DNA of 64,000 nucleotides. Source: Marinobacter sp. F4216 (lineage in GTDB: Bacteria; Pseudomonadota; Gammaproteobacteria; Pseudomonadales; Oleiphilaceae). The stretch covers positions 62,001 to 126,000 of the forward strand of contig NZ_JAIOUO010000006.1 in the NCBI RefSeq assembly GCF_019931195.1. The letters are read 5' to 3'. The notes under the pieces were generated by a model. It made no database searches. It was not told the origin of the DNA and saw nothing but the letters and a program-made list of their open reading frames with translations. Both the position numbers and the translations under genes were made by a program. Positions 30,136 to 37,184 of the stretch are shown here, piece by piece (the first letter of the stretch is position 1; every line of letters starts with the position of its first letter).

Positions 30136-31054
30136 TGGCCTGTCTCCTTTGGTCCTCCAGGGACCGACTGTGCTCTTGAATCCACTGCGCCGACTGGCGC
30201 AAACCTCCAAACGGAAACAGATGTATGCCCTTGAGCAGGGTGTCGGGGTTGTCGACGCAATACTCTGTCAGGGAACGGATCATGTCGTCGGGCGTCCAGG
30301 CCCTCAGCAGCCTGGCGCTGCCCGGGCGCTTGAGAAGCAGTTTGCTGGATGCCCCCAGGCCACACTGGGCGGCGTAGGCCATCAGGGTCTTGAGGCGGGT
30401 GGGGCCGGCCAGCCCGATGTAGACCGGCACCTGTTCCAGCAGGGTGCCCAGGCTTTGCAGCCAGTCCGTGATGATCTCAGGCTGGAAGGCGAACTGGGTG
30501 ACCACCCACAGGCGGGTGCCCGTGCTGCGGGCGTATTCCTGTTTGATGTCCAGGGCCCGGATCAGGGTAGCCCGGTCAGCCCGGGGATGGCCCTCCGGGT
30601 GGCCCGCCACGCCAATGCCCTTGAAGCGGAAGCTGGACAGCACCCCGGATTCCAGGATGGCCAGAGTGTCGGGGAAGGGGCCGGCTGCCGGATCCCGGTC
30701 GCCGGCGATCAGCAGGAACCGGTCCACCGGGCTTTCCTGCAACTGGGCGAGCCAGTCTTCTAGCTGCCGCCGGCTTTCCACCATCCGGGCGGGCAGGTGC
30801 GGCACCGGCTCCATGCCCAGTTCGCGTAAACGAACGCAGGCGGCCAGTGTATCGCTGAACTGCCCCTTCGGCAGGAAGGGGACGTAGACCGCCGTCCCTG
30901 GCGGCAGAAGTTGCGGCAGATCCTCGGTGGTGCTGATCTGCCGGGGCGAGGCTTCAATGGAAGCGGATTGCAACAGCGTCAGCAGGTGCCGGTGTACTGC
31001 TTCATCCCGGTCCATTGGTGGCGTCAGCGCGTGGAGTTGTTTGGCGAACGTCAT
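30119..31054 (-). CDS. MetF-like methylenetetrahydrofolate reductase
   Basis: This is a 311-residue TIM-barrel protein of the methylenetetrahydrofolate reductase family. Recognisable parts are AVYVPFLPKG near residue 55, RELGMEPVPHLPAR, DRFLLIAGDRDP, IGVAGHPEGHP, LWVVTQFAFQ and the C-terminal KGIHLFPFGGL. Canonical MetF reduces methylene-THF for methionine synthesis; placed between a methyl-transferring GcvT-fold protein and Fhs, it probably oxidises 5-methyl-THF here, as MetF does next to LigM in sphingomonads. It is divergent in sequence from house-keeping MetF, so it is likely a second paralogue. It overlaps fhs by 17 nt and follows the DmdA-like gene by 50 nt. Confidence 0.85.
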   Translation of the reverse strand: MTFAKQLHALTPPMDRDEAVHRHLLTLLQSASIEASPRQISTTEDLPQLLPPGTAVYVPFLPKGQFSDTLAACVRLRELGMEPVPHLPARMVESRRQLEDWLAQLQESPVDRFLLIAGDRDPAAGPFPDTLAILESGVLSSFRFKGIGVAGHPEGHPRADRATLIRALDIKQEYARSTGTRLWVVTQFAFQPEIITDWLQSLGTLLEQVPVYIGLAGPTRLKTLMAYAAQCGLGASSKLLLKRPGSARLLRAWTPDDMIRSLTEYCVDNPDTLLKGIHLFPFGGLRQSAQWIQEHSRSLEDQRRQANGLPV

Positions 31055-31104
31055 AATGCATCACCTGCTGTTAACCATTGCTGTACTGCGTACTGCCTTG
31101 AAAG

Positions 31105-32466
31105 TCAGTCCGCGAAGTCGATGCCTTTGGCGCGTGCGCGCTCCCGGGCATTGGGATTGACCGACGGACGGAAGGGCACTTCCACCACTTCAGCCTCGAC
31201 GGCGGTTGAACCGTCCGGGGCGGCATATTCCACTGGCAGATGCACGGTGAGCTTGGTGCCGATGGCGGTGTTTTCGCACGGCACCCAGGCCAGCGCAATA
31301 TTGGTTTCCAGCTCTGGTGAGTACCAGGGCGAAGTGACGTAACCCACTGGGTCGCCGCCGCCTTCCGGGCTGATCAGCCAGAAGTCATTGGCATAGTCGG
31401 TAACCTCGCCACCGCCAAACCGCAGGCCTACCATCTGGTGGGAGAACGGCGGTTTCCCGGCTTCCACCTGATCCCGGACTTTCTCAAGCCGTTGTTTACC
31501 GATGTAATCTGCTTCCTTGTTCCTAGGTACCTGATAGGCCAGGTTGCACTGGAACGGCAGGGTCTCCGCGTCCACGTCCTGGCCCCAGGACAGGATGCCG
31601 GCGGCAATCCTCCGATGGTGGGCCGGGGCGATTACTCGCAGGTTATGGGGCTCGCCGGCTGCCAGCACGGCGTACCACACATCCTCGGCGTACTTGGTGG
31701 AGTCCTTCAGGTAGATTTCGTAGCCCTTCTCGCCGGTGAAGCCGGTCTGGGACACAATCACATCGTGCCCGGCCACCTGGCCTTCCATCAGGCCGTAGAA
31801 GGGAATATCGCGAACCTCATCGCCGAACATGTCCGCCATCAGTGCTTCGGATTTCGGGCCCTGGATCTGCAGCGGAGAAACGTCGATTTCGGCAATGCTG
31901 ACGTTGAAGCCCATGCCGATGTTGACGCCCCGAAGCCAGAGCTCCAGGTCGCTGTCGGACAGGGAGAACCAGAACTCATCTTCGGCCACCCGCAACAGCA
32001 CCGGGTCATTGAGAATACCGCCATCCTCGTTGCACAGGATGACGTACTTGCCGCGCATGGGCTTGATCTTGGTGGCGTCCCGGGTGATCACGTAGTTCAC
32101 AAAGCGCTCGGCGTCCGGACCCTTGACCTGGATCTGGCGCTCAACGGCGACATTCCACATGGTGACGTCGTTCACCAGAGACTCATACTCCACCATGGCG
32201 CCGCCCTGCTCCGGGCGCACGTAGCCCCGCGGATGGTACATGCGGTTGTACACGGTGGCGCGCCAGCAGCCTGCCTCGTAAGCCAGGTGCCAGTAAGGTG
32301 ATTTGCGAACCCGGGTGGAAATCAGCATCTCCACCGGTGTCGGGCCGGACTGGCGCAGGTTAATGGGCACCTTGCGGTTAGACTGGTCGACCGAGTCGGG
32401 TTGCCTTGCGGCGCCGGCTCGCTGTTGCGGATAATTCTGCAGTGCTTCCTCGAATTTGACGGCCAT
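31105..32466 (-). CDS. DmdA-like GcvT-fold methyltransferase/demethylase
   Basis: This 453-residue cytoplasmic protein has the GcvT N and C domains (about 60-345 and 360-440). It differs from glycine-cleavage T protein and looks closer to the DMSP demethylase DmdA: STRVRKSPYWHLAYEAG, TVYNRMYHP, the VTMWNVAVERQIQVKGPDAERFV segment (compare 'IWDVSCERQVQIKGKDAL' in DmdA), GGILNDPVLLRV, FSLSDSDLELW, VSPLQIQGPKSEALM and FTGEKGYEIYL. Such enzymes move an S-, N- or O-methyl group to THF, giving 5-methyl-THF. ATG 32466 has GGGGGAG upstream. It is first in the operon with MetF-like and Fhs. About 80 residues longer than DmdA. The methyl donor is unknown. Confidence 0.85.
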   Translation of the reverse strand: MAVKFEEALQNYPQQRAGAARQPDSVDQSNRKVPINLRQSGPTPVEMLISTRVRKSPYWHLAYEAGCWRATVYNRMYHPRGYVRPEQGGAMVEYESLVNDVTMWNVAVERQIQVKGPDAERFVNYVITRDATKIKPMRGKYVILCNEDGGILNDPVLLRVAEDEFWFSLSDSDLELWLRGVNIGMGFNVSIAEIDVSPLQIQGPKSEALMADMFGDEVRDIPFYGLMEGQVAGHDVIVSQTGFTGEKGYEIYLKDSTKYAEDVWYAVLAAGEPHNLRVIAPAHHRRIAAGILSWGQDVDAETLPFQCNLAYQVPRNKEADYIGKQRLEKVRDQVEAGKPPFSHQMVGLRFGGGEVTDYANDFWLISPEGGGDPVGYVTSPWYSPELETNIALAWVPCENTAIGTKLTVHLPVEYAAPDGSTAVEAEVVEVPFRPSVNPNARERARAKGIDFAD

Positions 32467-32680
32467 GGCTGTCTCCCCCTCCTCGGTGGGTTGTTGATAG
32501 CATCAATGTGACCGTGTTTGGGATTGGCAGGTGGAACCGAAACGACATGGAAGCGACCAAAAACGGCAAGGCCTTATAGCCGGGGCGAAGACGCTCATGC
32601 TGAATTCATATAACCCTAAATTTTTCAGGGCCTTATACTGTGGCGCCCAGACTGTTCGATAAAGCAATGAGGGAGCGATT

Positions 32681-32998
32681 ATGAGTGGACCAGACAAACC
32701 CAAGGTCATTGGTGAGGAATGGAGCGATGAGCGGGTCAAAAGCTTTCTCGCCATTGACCCCTATGACAAAACCCTGAACCCTGATTTCCATGCCCTGCTG
32801 AAAGCCTATCAGGCCATGCGTGCGGAGGATTTTGAGCGCTTTATTGGGTTCTTCCGGGAGGCAGGGCGGAACCTGAATGCTGTCAATGAGCGTAGTGAAA
32901 CCATTCTGGATCTGATTTCCCAGCATCGTCGCAGCGTGGACTATGCCGAGGCGCTGAAAAAGGCCGGGGCAAAACAGGCAGCAGCCGCCAGCCACTGA
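32681..32998 (+). CDS. PA4642-family protein
   Basis: This is a 105-residue, soluble, highly helical protein of a family known only as conserved small proteins in Pseudomonas and relatives. It begins MSGPDKPKVIGEEWSDERVKSFL and contains NPDFHALLKAYQAMRAEDFERFI, ending in an Ala/Lys-rich tail. No signal peptide, cysteines or metal motif. GGGAG lies 6 nt upstream of ATG 32681. It is divergent from the C1 operon (214-bp gap) and convergent with hsp20. Function unknown. Confidence 0.85.
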   Translation: MSGPDKPKVIGEEWSDERVKSFLAIDPYDKTLNPDFHALLKAYQAMRAEDFERFIGFFREAGRNLNAVNERSETILDLISQHRRSVDYAEALKKAGAKQAAAASH

Positions 32999-33035
32999 CG
33001 CTGGCGACTGCCCGGTGGGCTAACATGCACCGGTT

Positions 33036-33485
33036 TTAGTGCACATCCACCTCGATGGCCTTGGGTTCCTTTGGCTCCGCTTTCTGCAGGGTCAGGGTCA
33101 GCAGGCCATCCTTGAAGGCCGCCTTCACACTGTTTTCATCCACGTTGTCGGGCAGTGTAAAGCGCCGCAGGAAGCTGCCGTAATAGCGCTCTACCCGGTG
33201 CAGCTTCTTGTCTGAGGATTCCTCCTCATGCTTGCGTTCACCCTCAATGCTCAGCACACCATCGTGGACGGTCACCTTCACATCCTTGCGATCCATGCCT
33301 GGGAGCTCGGCCTCGATGGTGAAGGCTTCCGGTGTTTCCTTGATGTCCACTGCCGGTGCCCAGTCGCTGCGGCTGAACACGTCTTTGCTTTCTCCGCCGG
33401 AGCGGGACAGTCCGAAGACCCGGTTGTACCGGTTCATCAAATCCTCGAACTCATTGATTGGATTCCAACGGGCGACATTGCTCAT
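33036..33485 (-). CDS. Small heat shock protein (Hsp20/alpha-crystallin)
   Basis: This ATP-independent holdase of 149 residues binds unfolding proteins. The alpha-crystallin domain spans about 43-135 (WAPAVDIKETPEAFTIEAELPG, then the GVLSIEGERK and GSFLRRFTLP motifs), and the final strand carries DGLLTLTLQK. The C-terminal I-x-I/V tail is AIEVDVH. It is of the bacterial class with the FSRSDW N-terminal pattern rather than IbpA/B. A candidate sigma-32 promoter lies at 33605-33634. Confidence 0.95.
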   Translation of the reverse strand: MSNVARWNPINEFEDLMNRYNRVFGLSRSGGESKDVFSRSDWAPAVDIKETPEAFTIEAELPGMDRKDVKVTVHDGVLSIEGERKHEEESSDKKLHRVERYYGSFLRRFTLPDNVDENSVKAAFKDGLLTLTLQKAEPKEPKAIEVDVH

Positions 33486-33604
33486 GGGATACCCTCCTCT
33501 TCACGAATACGAATCTGAACGGTGTTGTCTCAGCTTCGCTCGCGGAACAGCTCCAACCGGTGGCGCCGGGGCCGGATGGTTATCCGTGAACTTCTGCTAT
33601 TCAG

Positions 33605-33634
33605 GAATGTAGGTTCACCCAATCGCTTTTCAAG
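33605..33634 (-). promoter_or_regulatory. Candidate sigma-32 (heat shock) promoter of hsp20
   Basis: On the minus strand a perfect CTTGAAA (33634-33628) is followed after 15 nt by CTACATTC (33612-33605), a 4-5 of 8 match to CCCCATNT. This is the sigma-32 layout and lies 120 nt upstream of the hsp20 ATG. Confidence 0.6.
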
Positions 33635-33661
33635 AGTCGAGTGATCAAATTTTGATCTGGG

Positions 33662-34204
33662 TCAGTTGTCGTTCTCTGACAGGTACTCGTCTTTCAGCTT
33701 GACGTAATTGGCGGCGGTATAGGTGAAGAAAGAGCGTTCTTTGTCGGTCAGCGGACGGGCCTCCTTGCAGGGTGAGCCCACGTACAGATGGCCGGATTTC
33801 AGTACCTTGCCCGGTGGAACCAGGCAGCCGGCAGCGACAATCACCTCGTCCTCAACCACCGCGCCGTCCATGATGATGCAGCCCATGCCCACCAGCACCC
33901 GGCTGCCTATGGTGCAGCCGTGCAGGAGGGCCTTGTGGCCGATGGTCACGTCATCGCCGATGGTGAGCGGGTGTCCGCCGGGGTTGAAGTCGCTGGCGTG
34001 GGTAATATGCAGCACGGAGCCATCCTGTACGCTGCAACGGTCACCAATACGGATGCGGTGCATATCGCCCCGGACCACGGTCATCGGCCAGATCGAGCAG
34101 TCATCGCCGGTTTTGACATCGCCAATCACCACTGCACTGGGATCTATCCACGCGCGTTCGCCGAATTGTGGCGTGTTACCCTTGTGAGAACGTACATTCG
34201 TCAT
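33662..34204 (-). CDS. Gamma-class carbonic anhydrase-like protein (PaaY/YrdA type)
   Basis: This 180-residue protein folds as a left-handed beta helix of hexapeptide repeats and probably forms trimers. The three zinc histidine sites of gamma carbonic anhydrase-like proteins are present: RGDMHRI, HITHAS and GHKALLHGC. YrdA and PaaY are relatives; true CO2 hydration is shown for only some of them. It stands alone on minus. A 15-bp palindrome (GATCAAA-T-TTTGATC, 33643-33657) lies directly after its stop. Confidence 0.92.
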   Translation of the reverse strand: MTNVRSHKGNTPQFGERAWIDPSAVVIGDVKTGDDCSIWPMTVVRGDMHRIRIGDRCSVQDGSVLHITHASDFNPGGHPLTIGDDVTIGHKALLHGCTIGSRVLVGMGCIIMDGAVVEDEVIVAAGCLVPPGKVLKSGHLYVGSPCKEARPLTDKERSFFTYTAANYVKLKDEYLSENDN

Positions 34205-34301
34205 TACATATACCCGTTAGAAGAATGAATTACCGGGAGGCTCCCACCCCATCGGAGTCGCCTGAAACTACCTTAGACAAACATTGCTGAGAAGGGGGCC
34301 T

Positions 34302-36347
34302 ATGAACAACCCGTTACTGTCTGATGATCTGTTGCCGAAGTTCAGCCATGTCCGCACCGAGCACATGGAGCCGGCCATCGACCAGATTCTCAGCGAGAAC
34401 CGCATGAAGATTCAGCAGCTGGCCGAGCAGGAGGAACCCTCCTGGGACACCCTCGCCCAGCCCATGCAGGCGCTGGACGATAGACTCAGCAACGCCTGGT
34501 CGGTGATTTCCCATCTCAACGGTGTGATGAACACCGATGAGCTGCGGGCAGTGTACAAAAAGTGCTTGGAGAAACTCACCGAATACAGCACCGAGATCAG
34601 CCAGAACGAAGCCCTGTGCAACGCCTATAAAAAACTGGCGGCGCGCGATGACTTTAAAGATCTGAGCGAAGCCCAGCGCAAGTCGGTGGAAAACACCCTG
34701 CGGGATTTCCACCTGGGCGGTGTGGACCTGCCCGAGGACAAGAAAAAGCGCTATGCGGACCTGTCCCGGGAACTGGCGGAACTGTCCAACAAGTTCAGTG
34801 ACAACGTCCTGGACGCGACACAGCACTGGTACAAGCACATCACCGACGCCTCCGAACTGGCGGGCGTGCCCGAAAGCGCCCTGGAAGGGGCCAAGCAGGC
34901 CGCCGCCCAGAAAGACCTGGAAGGCTACGTGATTACCCTGGACTTCCCCAGCTTCTACCCGGTGATGACCTACTGCGACAACCGCGAACTGCGCCGTGAA
35001 GTCTACGAGGCCTTTGTGACCCGAGCCTCCGACCAGGGCCCGGATGCCGGTACCTGGGACAACACGCCGGTGATGGCGGAAATCCTGAAGCGCCGGCACG
35101 CCCTGGCCCAGTTGTTGGGTTTCGACAACTACGCCGAGCGTTCCCTGGCCACCAAGATGGCCCGCAGCGTGGATGAAGTGCTTGGCTTCCTGAATCAGCT
35201 TGCGGCCAAGGCCAAGCCGGTGGCGGAGAAAGAATACGCCGAACTGAAAGCCTTTGCCCGGCAGGAACACGGTCTCGAGGATCTGCACGCCTGGGACGTG
35301 GGCTACTACAGCGAGAAGCTCCGCCAGAAACAGTACGACATTTCCCCGGAAACCCTGCGCCCCTGGTTCCCTGTGGATAAAGTGATTCCCGGCCTGTTCC
35401 GTGTGGCGGAAAAACTGTTCGGCGTTCAGATTGAGGCGCGCCCGGACGTCGAAACCTGGCATGAGGACGCAACCGCCTACTGCATCAGTAAACACGGTGA
35501 GCCGGTGGCCTGGTTCTACCTTGACCTCTTCGCCCGTCAAGGCAAGCGTGGTGGCGCCTGGATGGCCGACTGCCGGGTGCGCTGGCGCAATCAGAAAGGC
35601 ACGCTGCAGTTGCCGGTGGCCTTCCTGTCCTGTAATTTCACGCCCCCGGTCAACGGCAAGCCGTCCCTGCTGACCCACGATGAGGTTACGACCCTGTTCC
35701 ACGAGTTCGGCCACGGTCTGCACCATATGCTCACCCAGGTAGAGGTGCTGGATGTGTCTGGCATCAATGGCGTGGCCTGGGACGCGGTGGAGCTGCCCAG
35801 CCAGTTCCTGGAAAACTGGTGCTGGAACCCGGAATCCCTGGCGCTGATCGCGTCGCACCATGAAACCGGTGAGCCGCTGCCGGAAGATCTGCTGCAGAAA
35901 TTGCTGGCGGCGAAGAACTTCCAGTCCGGCATGGGCATGGTGCGTCAGCTGGAGTTTTCCCTGTTCGATTTCCGCCTGCACGCGGAATTCACAGAGCAGG
36001 CGCCGACCAATCCGCTGGATATGCATCGTCAGGTCCGTGAGGAAATCGCTGTGGTGGAAGCACCGGAATTCAACCGCTTCCCCAATGCCTTCTCCCACAT
36101 CTTTGCCGGTGGCTATGCCGCGGGTTACTACAGCTACAAGTGGGCGGAAGTGCTGGCGGCGGATGCGTTCTCCCTGTTCGAGGAAAACGGCATCTTTGAT
36201 CCGGACACCGGCAAGGCCTTCCTGGAGAACATTCTGGAAAAAGGTGGCTCCCAGGAGCCCATGGAGTTGTTCAAGGCTTTCCGGGGCCGCGAACCCGAGG
36301 TGGATGCCCTGCTCAAACAATCCGGCATCACGGACGAGGCCGCCTGA
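34302..36347 (+). CDS. prlC: Oligopeptidase A
   Basis: PrlC is a cytoplasmic M3 zinc metallopeptidase that degrades short peptides, including cleaved signal peptides. The 681-residue protein ends its long helical N-terminal lobe before the catalytic motif LFHEFGHGLHHML (HExxH) with the third ligand region EFPSQFLENW-like (VELPSQFLENWCW). A further signature is GGYAAGYYSYKW. I start at ATG 34302 (MNNPLLSDDLLPKFSHV), with AAGGGGGC upstream; the longer frame begins at 34284. It is followed by yheV, as in Pseudomonas. Confidence 0.97.
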   Translation: MNNPLLSDDLLPKFSHVRTEHMEPAIDQILSENRMKIQQLAEQEEPSWDTLAQPMQALDDRLSNAWSVISHLNGVMNTDELRAVYKKCLEKLTEYSTEISQNEALCNAYKKLAARDDFKDLSEAQRKSVENTLRDFHLGGVDLPEDKKKRYADLSRELAELSNKFSDNVLDATQHWYKHITDASELAGVPESALEGAKQAAAQKDLEGYVITLDFPSFYPVMTYCDNRELRREVYEAFVTRASDQGPDAGTWDNTPVMAEILKRRHALAQLLGFDNYAERSLATKMARSVDEVLGFLNQLAAKAKPVAEKEYAELKAFARQEHGLEDLHAWDVGYYSEKLRQKQYDISPETLRPWFPVDKVIPGLFRVAEKLFGVQIEARPDVETWHEDATAYCISKHGEPVAWFYLDLFARQGKRGGAWMADCRVRWRNQKGTLQLPVAFLSCNFTPPVNGKPSLLTHDEVTTLFHEFGHGLHHMLTQVEVLDVSGINGVAWDAVELPSQFLENWCWNPESLALIASHHETGEPLPEDLLQKLLAAKNFQSGMGMVRQLEFSLFDFRLHAEFTEQAPTNPLDMHRQVREEIAVVEAPEFNRFPNAFSHIFAGGYAAGYYSYKWAEVLAADAFSLFEENGIFDPDTGKAFLENILEKGGSQEPMELFKAFRGREPEVDALLKQSGITDEAA

Positions 36348-36357
36348 TCCCCTGTGT

Positions 36358-36382
36358 ACCGGCAGTCGTAATGACTGCCGGT
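36358..36382 (+). repeat. Perfect 10-bp hairpin between prlC and yheV
   Basis: ACCGGCAGTC (36358-36367) pairs with GACTGCCGGT (36373-36382) around a GTAAT loop. No T-run follows, so it is likely an RNA-stabilising or pausing hairpin within the prlC-yheV transcript. Confidence 0.6.
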
Positions 36383-36403
36383 GAATGTATTACGGAGTAA
36401 GTT

Positions 36404-36655
36404 ATGCCGAGTCCCAAGCGCTTTATTGCTGGCGCCGTTTGTCCCCGCTGTGCGGAGATGGACAAGATCAAGATGCACACCACGGACGAGGGCAATCAGG
36501 TGCGCGAGTGTGTGGCCTGTGGATTTTCCGATGCGGTGTCCGAGCAGAAAGAGCCGCAGGTGCCGGAGCTGGAAACCCGGGTGAACAAGCGCACCAACAC
36601 CGATGACCACACGGTTCAGCAGGTGGTGTTTTTCAAGGCGGGGCAGGAGGACTGA
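36404..36655 (+). CDS. yheV: YheV-family zinc ribbon protein
   Basis: This is an 83-residue protein with a four-cysteine zinc ribbon: C-x2-C in GAVCPRCAEMD and C-x2-C in RECVACGFSD, about 22 residues apart. The C-terminal half (TDDHTVQQVVFF) is typical of YheV. Function is unknown. ATG 36404 has GGAG 6 nt upstream. It follows prlC with a 56-nt gap holding a strong hairpin and is likely in the same transcript. Confidence 0.9.
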   Translation: MPSPKRFIAGAVCPRCAEMDKIKMHTTDEGNQVRECVACGFSDAVSEQKEPQVPELETRVNKRTNTDDHTVQQVVFFKAGQED

Positions 36656-36687
36656 CCGCTTTCTAGCGTTATTGGTTTGGGGCGGCG

Positions 36688-36770
36688 AGGGCCTGGACGG
36701 CCTTTTCTTGCGGGAAAGGAACTCGCTGCGCTCAGACAACTTTCCCTTCAGAAAAGACCCTCCAGACCCT
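36688..36770. repeat. Imperfect 83-bp palindromic element upstream of the nrd promoter
   Basis: Outer arms 36688-36708 and 36750-36770 are complementary at 18 of 21 positions. Inner arms GGGAAAG (36712-36718) and CTTTCCC (36740-36746) are perfect. The loop holds CTCGCTGCGCTCAGACA. The layout resembles dispersed REP/MITE-like intergenic palindromes of Pseudomonadales, but copy number cannot be judged from one window. Confidence 0.6.
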
Positions 36771-36795
36771 CTCGATCTGGTTTTTCGTTTTTCTT
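36762..36795 (+). terminator. Possible terminator after yheV
   Basis: CCAGA (36762-36766) pairs with TCTGG (36776-36780) over a 9-nt loop, followed by TTTTTCGTTTTTC. The stem is short (5 bp) and competes with the larger 36688-36770 palindrome, so strength is uncertain. Confidence 0.45.
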
Positions 36796-36837
36796 CCAAA
36801 GCACGAAACTAAAAGTGAGGCCGGCCTCAGGGTTAGG

Positions 36838-36866
36838 TTGCTCCGTTCAAAATACCTCTATATAGT
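36838..36866 (+). promoter_or_regulatory. Probable nrdAB promoter
   Basis: TTGCTC (36838-36843), 17-bp spacer, TATAGT (36861-36866). The -35 is weak (3 of 6) and the -10 good (5 of 6). The first NrdR box covers this -10, which fits repression. Predicted start near 36873, immediately before the second box and the riboswitch. Confidence 0.6.
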
Positions 36867-36900
36867 GCCTATATCCTTGGTTAGACACCATATGTTGTTT
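36853..36900 (+). promoter_or_regulatory. Tandem NrdR boxes
   Basis: Two 16-mers resemble the NrdR box consensus acaCwATATaTwGtgt: 36853-36868 (core CTCTATATAGTG, 11 of 12 core positions) and 36885-36900 (ACACCATATGTTGTTT, about 13 of 16). They start 32 bp apart, three helical turns, the spacing usual for paired NrdR boxes. NrdR represses ribonucleotide reductase genes when dATP is high. Confidence 0.75.
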
Positions 36901-36902
36901 TG

Positions 36903-37178
36903 TGAGCGGCTTGGTGTCGGGAATCCGGTGAGAATCCGGAACTGACGCGCAGCGGTATTGGGGAACGAGCGTGGCATGAAGACACTGGCGCAAGCCGGGA
37001 AGTCGCCACGCAAGGCCGAATCGAACGATTCACGCCCCTGAGTCCGAAGACCTGCCAGGGATACGAACTGCACCTTCGCGACTCAGGGTGAGCAGACCCG
37101 GTTATCCCCAGCCGTTTTTACGGCGTGGTGTGCCCCTGCGTACGCGATGGTGAAGGAACCTAACGCGTATTCAGGAGT
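36903..37178 (+). promoter_or_regulatory. Cobalamin (adenosylcobalamin) riboswitch with expression platform
   Basis: The class-defining parts are present: CCGGTGAGAATCCGG at 36925-36939, CTGACGCGCAGCGGT at 36942-36956, and the B12 box AGTCCGAAGACCTGCC at 37041-37056, with a P2-like pairing of CTTGG (36910-36914) to CCAGG (37055-37059). Downstream, a hairpin at 37069-37095 presents CGCG (37077-37080), able to kiss CGCG in L5 (36946-36949). A further helix, 37135-37146 with 37164-37175, covers the AGG of the nrdA Shine-Dalgarno (AGGAG at 37173-37177). The segment 37077-37088 can instead pair with 37134-37146 and free it. So ligand binding should block nrdA translation. Confidence 0.93.
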
Positions 37179-37184
37179 GAACGC

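Noticed and set aside
31105..32466. Naming this gene dmdA
   Set aside because: Similarity by eye to DmdA is suggestive, but the GcvT fold covers enzymes with many methyl donors and the chain is longer; no symbol given.
33643..33657. 15-bp palindrome GATCAAA-T-TTTGATC as an operator
   Set aside because: It lies after the carbonic anhydrase stop and 160 nt from the next start; more likely a 3' feature or chance.
34314..36320. 668-codon open frame on minus, opposite prlC
   Set aside because: It is a shadow: prlC on plus has complete family motifs and a Shine-Dalgarno, while the antisense frame has no recognisable domain.
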